NCBI RefSeq assembly: GCF_009670965.2
Contig: NZ_CP073239.1
Coordinates: forward strand, 620,001 to 684,000
DNA from: Riemerella anatipestifer
GTDB lineage: Bacteria; Bacteroidota; Bacteroidia; Flavobacteriales; Weeksellaceae
Direction: 5' to 3'
Length of the DNA stretch: 64,000 nucleotides
A program made the position numbers and the translations under genes. Each line of letters opens with the position of its first letter. Positions within the stretch are counted from its first letter, which is position 1. Under the pieces are notes generated by a model. The model was not told the origin of the DNA, made no database searches, and worked only from the letters and a program-made list of their open reading frames with translations. Below, in pieces: positions 17,972 through 27,800 of this stretch.

Positions 17972-20779
17972 ATGATTAAGAAATTATCATTAGTCTCTAT
18001 GTTCTGTTTATTGCCTGCATCTTATTACTATGCACAAACCACAGTCTATGCGTATGTGAAAGATGCCGATGGAAAACCCATTGAAAATGCAGTAGCCGAC
18101 CTAAGAGAAGCCAATGACGATGTAAAGGCAGACAAAATTGGATATTTCCAATTTGTAGATTTAAAACCTGGACATTACCAAATGGTAGTAACTCAACCTA
18201 ACTACGAAACCAAAGTCCTAGAGTTTGATGTTTTTGAAAATGAAAAAAGAAAAGACTTGGGGATTATTACTCTTTTTTCTAACCTTAAAAATTCGGAATT
18301 AGGAGTAGTATTGCTAGATGACAATAGCAATATGGACGAATCTTCCTCACAAGCGACATTAGGACTATTACAATCTTCTAGAGATGTGTTTAGTAATATT
18401 GCTGCTTTTGATTTAGGTTTCTATTGGTTCAGACCTAGGGGTATAGACGGTAGAAGAAGTGAGGTTATGATGAATGGTATCTCTATGGAAAATGCTGATA
18501 ATGGTAATGTAGATTATGGCAACTGGGGCGGTCTTAATGAAATTACAAGATACCCTGAAATTGCAGTAAACCACTCCCCTTCTGAATACGCTTTCGGAGG
18601 TATTGGCTCTGTGGTCTACAAAAATATGAAAGCAAGTGAATACCGCAAAGGGTTCCAATTTACCCAATCCCTTACCAACAGAAACTATCGTAACAGAACT
18701 TCCTTAAGATATTCTTCTGGAATGAATAAAAAAGGTTGGGCTTTTACCATAATGGGAGCTAGAAGATGGGCACAGGAAGGTATACAAGAAGGTACTTTCT
18801 ATGATGCTTACGGAGCTTACCTAGGAATTGAGAAAAAAGTAAATGACAAACATACACTTACCTTAAACTTAATAGGCTCTCCTTACCGTAGAAGTACTGC
18901 TAGCCCTAATACCCAAGAGGTAATAGATTATAATGGCGTACATTACAATGCTTTCTGGGGATGGCAAGATGGCGAAAAGAGAAGTGAAAGAGTAAGACAA
19001 GGATTCCAGCCTATATTACAACTTACAGATTACTGGAAAATAAGCAGTAAATCTCAACTTTGGACTACTGTTTCTTACCAATTTGGTAAAGATAAGGTGT
19101 CCAGATTAGACTGGTACAACGCTCAGAACCCATCACCTCTATATTACAGAAATCTTCCTAGCTACTTCGCAGGGTTAGCTAATCCTACTGCGTCCGATAT
19201 AGCTCAGCTGGATATAACTAAAAACAGATGGGAAAGTAACGACCAAAACTACACTCAAATAAACTGGGATAGACTTTATCTTGCTAATAGAAACAGAGAG
19301 CAAGCTGTTTACTTCCTAGTAAATGATGTTAATGATGACAAAGTTTGGAATGTAGGAACTCACTTTGTTCATAATTTTTCTGATAAGACGCAGCTATTCA
19401 TCAACGCTTCTTACAGAAATTATTCATCAGACCAATACAGAGAAGTGAAAGATTTGTTAGGAGCACAATACGCTCTTAACGGAGATCCTTTTGCTGCTAC
19501 TAACCAGCCTAAACTTTCAGGTTTATTCAACGAAGGTGAAGAAAATACTCATAAAAAAGTAGGAGATAAAATTGGCTACGATTATACCTTCCGAAGACAA
19601 GAAACCAAAATAAATCCAGCTCTAAAGTTTAGTGCAGGTAACTTTGATGTTTTTGTATCTGCACTCGCTGCACACATTACTAATAGCAGAGAGGGGCATT
19701 TCAACCATTACCTTTACAAAAATGCATTAGGAAAGTCTGAAAACCACGATTATTGGAACTTTGGTCTAAAAGGTCAATTAATCTACAAGTTAGACGGTAG
19801 ACATTTCTTAGTGTATAACGGTGCTTACTATTCTCAGGCTCCTTACCTAAACAATTTATTCATCAATGCAAGAGCTAATAGTGCCATTGCACCTAACATT
19901 AGAAGTGCTGTAGTAGCCGCTAATGATATTAGCTATATGGTATCATCTCCTTTTGTTAAAGTGAGAGCAACAGCATTCCTTATTGACACTCAAAATGACA
20001 CTAATGTACAACGTTTCTTTGCTGACGGAATCAAGCTAGATGGTGTAGATAGCGAAGGTAATGCTACTAGTGCTAGAAGTGCATTTGTAACCCAAGTAAT
20101 GTCTAATGTAAACCGTAGAAACATGGGTGGTGAGTTAGGCATAGAGGTTAAAGTTACTCCAACAATTACTGTTAATGGTATCGCAAACTACGGTAAGTAC
20201 ATTTACACTAACAATCCTGAAGTGTATTTTGCTTCAGATGCGGTTGGACTATTCCCTAACGGTAAGTTATACACTAGTTACGGAACTTCTTATATTAAAA
20301 ACTTTAGACAAGGAGGTACTCCTCAAGAGGCTTACTCTTTAGGTATAAAATATAGTTCTCCAAAGTATTGGTGGGTAGGTGCTAACTGGAACTATCTTGG
20401 CAATAACTTCCTTGACCCTTCACCTTTAATTCGTTCCGATTTCTTTGTTAACAACCCTGCAACAGGAACGCCTTACGCTGGTATATCTGAGCAAGAATAT
20501 AGAAGAGTAAGCGCTCAAGTTAAACTTCCTGTAGCTTACTTCTTCAATATCAACGCTGGTAAGTCTTGGATGTTAGGTAAATATTATGTGCTTATTAGTG
20601 CTACCGTAAACAATGTGCTTGACAATACCAAGTATGCTACTGGTGGTTTTGAACAGACAAGAAATGTAAACTTTGCAGACTTTAGAAGAGACTACGATAG
20701 AGAGTATCCTAATTTTGCACCTAGATATTTCTTTACTCAAGGTAGAAACTATTTTATCAACCTACAGGTAAGATTCTAA
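17972..20779 (+). CDS. TonB-dependent receptor with carboxypeptidase-regulatory-like N-terminal domain
   Basis: Outer membrane active transporter of 935 residues. A signal peptide ending YYYAQ is followed by a beta-sandwich domain (VYAYVKDADGKPIENAVADL to about residue 110), a plug with FWFRPRGIDGRRSEVMMNG-like sequence (the observed first residues are FYWFRPRGIDG) and a barrel ending in the aromatic LQVRF. Only 32 nt separate it from a surface-lipoprotein gene, as in SusC/SusD-like pairs, although the partner is DUF5689 rather than SusD. The ligand is unknown; the divergent secreted nuclease points to nucleic-acid-derived substrates. Confidence 0.9.
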   Translation: MIKKLSLVSMFCLLPASYYYAQTTVYAYVKDADGKPIENAVADLREANDDVKADKIGYFQFVDLKPGHYQMVVTQPNYETKVLEFDVFENEKRKDLGIITLFSNLKNSELGVVLLDDNSNMDESSSQATLGLLQSSRDVFSNIAAFDLGFYWFRPRGIDGRRSEVMMNGISMENADNGNVDYGNWGGLNEITRYPEIAVNHSPSEYAFGGIGSVVYKNMKASEYRKGFQFTQSLTNRNYRNRTSLRYSSGMNKKGWAFTIMGARRWAQEGIQEGTFYDAYGAYLGIEKKVNDKHTLTLNLIGSPYRRSTASPNTQEVIDYNGVHYNAFWGWQDGEKRSERVRQGFQPILQLTDYWKISSKSQLWTTVSYQFGKDKVSRLDWYNAQNPSPLYYRNLPSYFAGLANPTASDIAQLDITKNRWESNDQNYTQINWDRLYLANRNREQAVYFLVNDVNDDKVWNVGTHFVHNFSDKTQLFINASYRNYSSDQYREVKDLLGAQYALNGDPFAATNQPKLSGLFNEGEENTHKKVGDKIGYDYTFRRQETKINPALKFSAGNFDVFVSALAAHITNSREGHFNHYLYKNALGKSENHDYWNFGLKGQLIYKLDGRHFLVYNGAYYSQAPYLNNLFINARANSAIAPNIRSAVVAANDISYMVSSPFVKVRATAFLIDTQNDTNVQRFFADGIKLDGVDSEGNATSARSAFVTQVMSNVNRRNMGGELGIEVKVTPTITVNGIANYGKYIYTNNPEVYFASDAVGLFPNGKLYTSYGTSYIKNFRQGGTPQEAYSLGIKYSSPKYWWVGANWNYLGNNFLDPSPLIRSDFFVNNPATGTPYAGISEQEYRRVSAQVKLPVAYFFNINAGKSWMLGKYYVLISATVNNVLDNTKYATGGFEQTRNVNFADFRRDYDREYPNFAPRYFFTQGRNYFINLQVRF

Positions 20780-20811
20780 ATTTTATTTTTAACAATTTTA
20801 ATACAATAAAA

Positions 20812-22206
20812 ATGAAAACAACAACATACTTAAAAATTTCGTTAATAGCTTTATCTGGTTTTGGAGCATTAACTTCTTGCGTGCAAGATGACAAATTTGA
20901 CACACCTGCAATCCAATGCAGCAATCAGTTTGCTGAAGCTAATATTACCATTAAAGATTTTAAAGCATTAGCACCAACTCCTGTTAACTTTGTAAGTAAC
21001 TATGTTGTTCCTAATGGAACAGATGATGCTCCCGTAATCTTTGAAGGATATGTAGTTTCTTCTGACGAAGGTGGTAACTTCTACAAACAACTAACCATAC
21101 AAGACAGCCCAGAAAACCCTACTGCAGGTATCCAAGTGGCTATCAATAAAACTTTTCTATACACAGACTATCCAGTGGGATCTCATGTAAGAGTTAAAGC
21201 TAATGGTCTTTCTGTAGGTATAGACAGAGGTGTTGTTAAATTAGGATATGTAAACCCTACTGGGCAAATACCAGAAGGTAACATGAGAAACTTCATTACT
21301 GGCGTTTGTGGTGGTAATACCATGGATATTAAAACTATTACTCCTAGAGTGGTAAATTCTATCGCAGATGCTATGAAAGATGAATATATTAACACTTTAG
21401 TTACTATTAAAAATGTACAGTTTGCTGAAGCTGATGGTAAGGTAACCTATGCGGACGCTGTTAATAACCAAACCGTTGATAGAACTTTAGTAGATAAACT
21501 AGACAACTCTGTAATCGTTAGAAACAGTGGGTTTGCACGCTTCGCAGGAACTACTTTACCTACCAAGAGCGGAGACATTACAGTAGTTGTTAGCAAATAT
21601 AACTCTACATGGCAGTTCTACATCCGTGATTTAAACGATGTTAAGTTTGAACAAGATAGATTCGTAAGTGCTAAAAATGTTTTAGGCGGTGATGCACCTG
21701 TATATAGCAAAAGTATAGCAGAAACTTTTGATAATGTTACTACAGCTACCAATTTCAAGAGAATTGCAGATTCTAAATACGTCAACTACTCTGTACTTGG
21801 AAATCGTTTCTGGGAGCAAAAAGCATTTAGCGGTAATAACTATATCCAAATAAGTTCATTTAAATCTAACACAAATGTAACTGCTTATTTTATTGTTCCT
21901 GCTGAATTTACAGGAGCTTCTAAACTTTCTTTCCAAACGAAAGACGGCTACTACACTGGGGAGACTCTTAAAGTATATTACACAACAAAGTACACTCCTG
22001 GTGGAGAAGTAAACAAAGCAGACTTAGTAGATATTACTTCTAAATTTACTTTCTCAAAAGGAAATGTTAATGGCTACGCAGTAGATTGGGTAAACAGTGG
22101 GGAATTTACTATTCCTATTACAGGAAAAGGTTACATCATTTTTGAATATGCTGGAACGACTACTGTAACTACAACTATACAGCTAGACAACATTACTTTA
22201 AAATAA
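20812..22206 (+). CDS. DUF5689-type surface lipoprotein
   Basis: A lipoprotein signal ends in LTSC (acylated Cys23), and the following VQDD acidic residues resemble the surface-export signal of Bacteroidota lipoproteins. Residues about 70-140 (APVIFEGYVVSSDEGGNFYK, then YPVGSHVRVKANG) look like the OB-fold found in DUF5689 and in extracellular nucleases of the YhcR kind. The C-terminal half (about 290-464) is a jelly-roll-like domain ending IQLDNITLK. It is cotranscribed with the TonB receptor and probably captures its ligand at the cell surface. The family assignment is from memory; no profile search was run. Confidence 0.78.
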   Translation: MKTTTYLKISLIALSGFGALTSCVQDDKFDTPAIQCSNQFAEANITIKDFKALAPTPVNFVSNYVVPNGTDDAPVIFEGYVVSSDEGGNFYKQLTIQDSPENPTAGIQVAINKTFLYTDYPVGSHVRVKANGLSVGIDRGVVKLGYVNPTGQIPEGNMRNFITGVCGGNTMDIKTITPRVVNSIADAMKDEYINTLVTIKNVQFAEADGKVTYADAVNNQTVDRTLVDKLDNSVIVRNSGFARFAGTTLPTKSGDITVVVSKYNSTWQFYIRDLNDVKFEQDRFVSAKNVLGGDAPVYSKSIAETFDNVTTATNFKRIADSKYVNYSVLGNRFWEQKAFSGNNYIQISSFKSNTNVTAYFIVPAEFTGASKLSFQTKDGYYTGETLKVYYTTKYTPGGEVNKADLVDITSKFTFSKGNVNGYAVDWVNSGEFTIPITGKGYIIFEYAGTTTVTTTIQLDNITLK

Positions 22207-22233
22207 TACATTAAACACTTTATTTTAAAAACT

Positions 22234-22266
22234 AAAGCTACTTCAATTGAAGTAGCTTTTTTCATT
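22234..22266 (+). terminator. Terminator of the TonB receptor/DUF5689 transcript
   Basis: AAAGCTACTTC / GAAGTAGCTTT with loop AATT and a T-run, 27 nt after the stop. Confidence 0.85.
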
Positions 22267-22273
22267 ATCTTTG
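22266..22273 (+). promoter_or_regulatory. -7 box of the 38-residue membrane peptide gene
   Basis: TATCTTTG directly after the preceding terminator and 36 nt before the small ATG. Confidence 0.5.
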
Positions 22274-22309
22274 TAATAACCCAATGCTATTATTTTATAT
22301 ATTTGGAGT

Positions 22310-22426
22310 ATGAAAACAAAAGCTTTACTTCTTGGGTTTCTAATTTTAGGAGTGATTGCCCTGTTAAATATCTTTTATATGATATTTACTAGAAAAGGCA
22401 GAGGAAAATATAATAGTTTAGACTAA
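22310..22426 (+). CDS. Candidate 38-residue single-span membrane peptide
   Basis: A short frame, too small for ordinary gene calling. It starts at an ATG that follows ATTTGGAGT, a plausible ribosome site, and a consensus -7 box lies just upstream. The peptide has an N-terminal membrane segment (ALLLGFLILGVIALLNIFYM) and a basic tail (TRKGRGKYNSLD), typical of small regulatory or toxin-like membrane peptides. It stands alone between the DUF5689 terminator and the first CRISPR-repeat-like element, whose start is only 29 nt after its stop. Function unknown. Promoter, ribosome site and a hydrophobic-plus-basic layout make it more credible than a random frame. Confidence 0.5.
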   Translation: MKTKALLLGFLILGVIALLNIFYMIFTRKGRGKYNSLD

Positions 22427-22454
22427 CTCCAAAAACAATCAATAATTTGCTTAT

Positions 22455-22500
22455 GGTGTAATTGCTTTCAACTTTTACTATCTTTGTGATAGTTCACAAC
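22455..22500 (+). repeat. Stray CRISPR-repeat-like element A with internal -7 box
   Basis: The last 24 bases match the canonical array repeat at 23 positions, and AATTGCTTTCAA in the first half is identical; the first few bases are degraded. It lies 451 nt ahead of the next repeat copy, far outside 30-nt spacer spacing. The internal TATCTTTG (22479-22486) predicts transcription to the right from about 22492, though its -33 TTG is damaged. Confidence 0.8.
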
Positions 22501-22655
22501 TTAAATTTGCTTTTTATGAAGTTAGATTTTGATTTCAAAATCAGTTTCAGAAGAATCAAAAAAGGCTTTAAGTTTGTTGCGAAACTTAAAGCCGAGATAA
22601 AACAGAAGCTTTTCGGTCTGTTATTCTGAAACAAAGGGGGCTTTATCCTCCTTAC
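22492..22655 (+). ncRNA. Candidate structured transcript driven by repeat-like element A
   Basis: Downstream of the promoter in element A there are three consecutive hairpins: GATTTTG / CAAAATC (22525-22542), a perfect 12-bp stem GGCTTTAAGTTT / AAACTTAAAGCC with a 6-nt loop (22564-22593) and AAGGGGG / CCTCCTT (22634-22653, one G-U pair). The same stretch can be read as a 37-residue peptide. No clear terminator follows the third hairpin. RNA function, coding function or both are possible; the ends are estimates. Confidence 0.35.
22516..22629 (+). CDS. Candidate 37-residue basic amphipathic peptide
   Basis: ATG 15 nt after the end of repeat-like element A. The peptide starts MKLDFDFKISFRRIKKGFK and ends EIKQKLFGLLF, strongly basic with alternating hydrophobic residues, resembling membrane-active peptides. 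The frame contains the perfect 12-bp inverted repeat at 22564-22593, so translation would have to melt a strong hairpin, as in regulated toxin messages. There is no purine-rich ribosome site, but many Bacteroidota genes lack one. Function unknown. Confidence 0.35.
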   Translation: MKLDFDFKISFRRIKKGFKFVAKLKAEIKQKLFGLLF

Positions 22656-22688
22656 TACTAAAAGCAAATTTAGAAATATTTTTTTCAA

Positions 22689-22835
22689 ATGAAGGAGTTT
22701 ATAAAATTAATTAAAAACATTTTTTCAAAAGAACCATTTGAGCAAGATATAACTGTTAGATTTAGTTTATCTTTAGCGCAAATAATATTTATTATTTTAG
22801 CTTTAGCAGGAGTAATATACATCTTCTTAAAATAA
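22689..22835 (+). CDS. Candidate 48-residue membrane peptide
   Basis: ATG-started frame with an amphipathic basic N-terminus (MKEFIKLIKNIFSKEP), an acidic-polar bridge (FEQDITVRF) and a C-terminal membrane span (about residues 26-47, AQIIFIILALAGVIYIFLK). The architecture is coherent for a small inner membrane protein. It lies between the structured stretch and a 24-residue frame that starts 4 nt after its stop, suggesting a miniature operon. Not recognised as any family. Confidence 0.45.
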   Translation: MKEFIKLIKNIFSKEPFEQDITVRFSLSLAQIIFIILALAGVIYIFLK

Positions 22836-22839
22836 TCTT

Positions 22840-22914
22840 ATGAGTATAGAAGATATAAATACCTCTTGGACAAAGGAACAGATGAAAGAGTTAAACAAAA
22901 AGACCTATTACTAG
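22840..22914 (+). CDS. Possible 24-residue peptide
   Basis: Very short frame MSIEDINTSWTKEQMKELNK plus four residues, starting 4 nt after the 48-residue frame and ending before the second degenerate repeat. It is polar and helix-forming. Only the tight spacing speaks for it; it may be chance. Confidence 0.2.
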   Translation: MSIEDINTSWTKEQMKELNKKTYY

Positions 22915-22950
22915 GTAAAAGCTATTTAAACCATCTGTTTTCTAGTGATG

Positions 22951-23453
22951 ATAAACCATTGCTTTCAGTTTTTATTATCTTTGTGATAGTTCGCAACGGC
23001 GTTGTATTATTCATTTCCATAATCTAGGTTGTGAATTGCTTTCAAAATTACTATCTTTGTGATAGTTCGCAACTATTAACATTAACATTATTAACGGAAT
23101 TTAGTTGTGAATTGCTTTCAAAATTACTATCTTTGTGATAGTTCGCAACGCATTTTGTGAATTTGTCAATATAAAGGTGGTTGTGAATTGCTTTCAAAAT
23201 TACTATCTTTGTGATAGTTCGCAACAAACGCCCTGACCTGGATTATAATATTTGGGTTGTGAATTGCTTTCAAAATTACTATCTTTGTGATAGTTCGCAA
23301 CTAAACTCTTCAATATCATTTTTGATAGCAGGTTGTGAATTGCTTTCAAAATTACTATCTTTGTGATAGTTCGCAACATTTTGATTCAATATCAATATCA
23401 CTTAATTGTTGTGAATTGCTTTCAAAATTACTATCTTTGTGATAGTTCGCAAC
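22951..23453 (+). CRISPR. Type II-C CRISPR array, six spacers, one degenerate and six identical repeats
   Basis: Six identical 46-nt repeats start at 23028, 23104, 23180, 23256, 23332 and 23408. They begin GTTGTGAATTGCTTTCAAAA and end GATAGTTCGCAAC. A degenerate copy at 22951-22997 precedes them. All six spacers are exactly 30 nt (22998-23027, 23074-23103, 23150-23179, 23226-23255, 23302-23331, 23378-23407). The anti-repeat upstream of cas9 pairs with repeat bases 2-16, fixing crRNA sense as plus. Each repeat holds TTG, 20 nt, TATCTTTG, a near-consensus promoter pointing into the next spacer. The degenerate repeat is at the left, so the newer end is probably the cas-proximal right end; that is inference. 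Confidence 0.97.
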
Positions 23454-23463
23454 CTCAAAAAAT

Positions 23464-23496
23464 AAACCCGTTGTTTTTCAATGGGTTTTGCTTTTT
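23464..23496 (+). terminator. Terminator at the end of the CRISPR array
   Basis: AAACCCGTTG / CAATGGGTTT (one G-U pair) with a TTTTT loop, followed by TGCTTTTTATT, 10 nt after the last repeat. It supports plus-strand transcription of the array and shields it from the convergent cas genes. Confidence 0.7.
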
Positions 23497-23561
23497 ATTA
23501 GGATTAGATTTTTCACTATTTCTTGTCTATTTTTACTTTAGTAAATCCTTTTTTTCTGTTT

Positions 23562-24789
<1,228 letters not shown>

Positions 24790-24801
24790 AATCCATTATT
24801 T

Positions 24802-27800
24802 TTAATATTCTCCCACTTGAACGATTTTGCCTATATGGTTAATACGAACTTTTTTGATATTCCTTAACCCTTCCAAACTTTTTAATTGAATGTAAGAAAT
24901 ATCTTTTAATTCTTTTTTTCTTTCAACAGTTGTTTCTATATGATGCCTGAAAATAATATCTCTAGCAAAACTATTGCCTACTGGAACCTTGGATATTGCT
25001 TGAACTCTGTATAAATGTTTACTGATTAATTCTGCATTATTGTCATCTAATAAATCAAAGTCATTTATATCAAAATCATCATTAGAAAAAACAAACATTT
25101 CATTTTGTTTTAAGGAAAACAAAAACTTCCATCCTAAATCTTTATTTAATCCTTTATCAACAACAGGTAACCCTTGACTTGTTCTCACTACTGCCTCATA
25201 AAAAGAAACTATATTGTCTTGTAACTTACCTTCTGAATCAAGATATACCGCCAAATGATGATTATTTCCTGTACTCACAAAATCCGCAGGTATAGGATTT
25301 CCTTTATCATCTAAAATTTCTTTACCTAAATGGTCTTTTTGGTGATGTAGCGCTTCGGCGTTACTTACTCCTGTAATGGTTACTCGCTTGATGCAAATTC
25401 CTTTTTCCTTGTTGAGCCATATCGGATTTTTATCCAAATCTGAAAAGGCTTCTTTGGTATTGCCTCCAAAATCACTTAGGCGTTTTTTCAAGATGGATTG
25501 TATGTTTTTATCGATTATTTTATTAATTGATTTAGTGTCAGGAACAATTTGTTTTGAGCTTGGATTAGAACCAACAATTTCTTTTCTGATCGTAAAAATT
25601 TCCTCAAAACACGACACTTCTTTCAAGAGTTCACCATTTTTAAGTAATGGTGTTTTTTTGAGTGTTTTTGTATCAAAAGCAACTGCTGGGTTGTTGTCAA
25701 ATTGAGCTAAATGACAAAGCACCAATTCTTTTTCCTGTACATTGATAATAAGTTGAGCCTGTTCTAAACTAAAATTTTTATTGATTTTAGTAGGCTTATT
25801 CATCGGTCTTTTGGATTTCCCATAAACCGTTTCTTTATGCAATTGTCCTCGTGGCGTTAGTTGTTCTTTGGTATTGTGACCTGACTTTTTCTTGGTTTTA
25901 TTGATGTTTTTGGTGTAAACCTTATTTTTATTTTTAATCGAAACTAAAATGGTTTCTATATGCTTTTTAGCTTCCTCTCTAAAGCTAGGCATTGGCGGAA
26001 TAAATTTTCGTTTTTTATTTACCACTTCCGTAATGGTGTTTTTAAGTCCGTATAACTTACTCAATTCCAAATCCACCTCATCGCCCTTTAATGAATGTAT
26101 CGTGTTTAGATTATTAAGATACTGTACATGACTATGGGTTGTAAAAGCCACCGTGAGCGCATCCATTGCATGATGCCTATGGTCGTTTCGTTTTGTCCAA
26201 TCGGTAATAACTTCTACTTTTTTTGGTTTTTCTTGCCCTATATCATAACGCTCCTCTATCTCTGTCAGCCCTAAAGCTTTGTATTTAGGAAAATTCAATT
26301 CTTTCATCACATTGATTAAATCCCAATCTTCACGCAGTCTATCGGTAATACTTCCAGAGGTAACATTCACATCCTTAAATACTTGCTGTAACATCGCCTT
26401 TGCTTTTTTAGCAATGTATTGGCTATTACGCAAATCTCTTTCAATAAATCCATCGGGCAGATTTTTTTGAGTCATCAAGAGTTTATTTCTTTTACCTTTG
26501 GAAATAGTTCCTTTGGCGTTATTATAAAGCGTTTCTACCCGTTGAATATAATCATCAAGCGTCGTGTTATAATCACTTTCTATAAAATCATAAGCCGTTC
26601 GGTCTGCTTTTTTAAGATTGGTTTCCCTAAAAGCTAAAGTTTTATTAGAGAAAGAATCATCAAATAATAATGCCTTCGGAATAATGTGTTCTATATCTAT
26701 TTTTGATGAAAATAAATCTTCCTTTTTAATTTGTTTACCAGTAAAAACATCTTTATAGGCTAAAGGTGCTAACTCTTCCCATAAACGATAACGAACCACA
26801 TCGCTTTTAGTAGGATTGGGAATGCCGAAATCTTTAGTAATGAGTTTTTTAATATCTTCATTTCTTCGTGTGGCTTCGTTGATGCCTTTGGTCATTTCAG
26901 CTCGTTCCTCTGCACTTTTTTTCAGTTCTCTGGCTAATTCAATACGCACTTCATCAGGCTTGCCATAGGTTTCAATCACTTGATTAACTACATTAACCAT
27001 TTGGTTAAGTATTTTTTCCACCACAGGATTGCGTAAACTGTTTTTAGGTAAAAGTTCTAATTTATCCAACAATTCTCTATTATCGTTTTCTTCTTTAGTC
27101 AAACTATTAGAATGATTATACCCTGCTAATGCACAGGCTTCCGAATAATCGTTTCCGTCTATAAGATACGGAATGATTTTACGCATCGCTTTGGTTGATA
27201 AATTTCCGTAATCATCTTGCAAGGACACATTCGCTATCCATTTGGCATATTCGGGAGTAAAGCCAAATTTTTCACAAAGTTTCTTTTTTAAACTGACTGC
27301 AGAGTTCCCGTAAATGATTTGGTCTTCTTCGTTGATTTTATCATCTTCCTCGGCAGAATACAACAAATGCCACAATTGATAAGAGGCTTGATTTTCAAAT
27401 TCTTTTCCGTCTAACTCTGCATTAAAATCTAAAATATTAGCCTGAATACCTATTTGTGAAAACACGGCTTTTAATTCTTCCTTAATCTCTTGAGCGGATT
27501 TTTTAGACCAATCAAATCCATAGCCCTCATTCTCTGCAATTTGCTGATAGATATTGAATAAAGCGACATTGGTTCGGTTGCCTTCCAAACCTTCTAGAAA
27601 ATTCGTTTTGCATTCTTTATCTTTTAAACCTAAAATCTGTAATACTTCTTTTTGTGAGAGATTTCCTCTTAGATTTAATTCCTCAAATAATAATTTTCGC
27701 TCATCATCACTTAAAGTCTCCTCTGTTTCCTTTTTATTTTTTGAATCCCTATCACTAATTTTTACTATCTCTAAATTATTGATATTCTGCCATATTTTAA

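Noticed and set aside
22494..22688. 64-residue minus-strand frame opposite the microprotein module
   Set aside because: It begins with TTG, has no promoter box nearby and mirrors the inverted repeats; the plus-strand reading has better signals.
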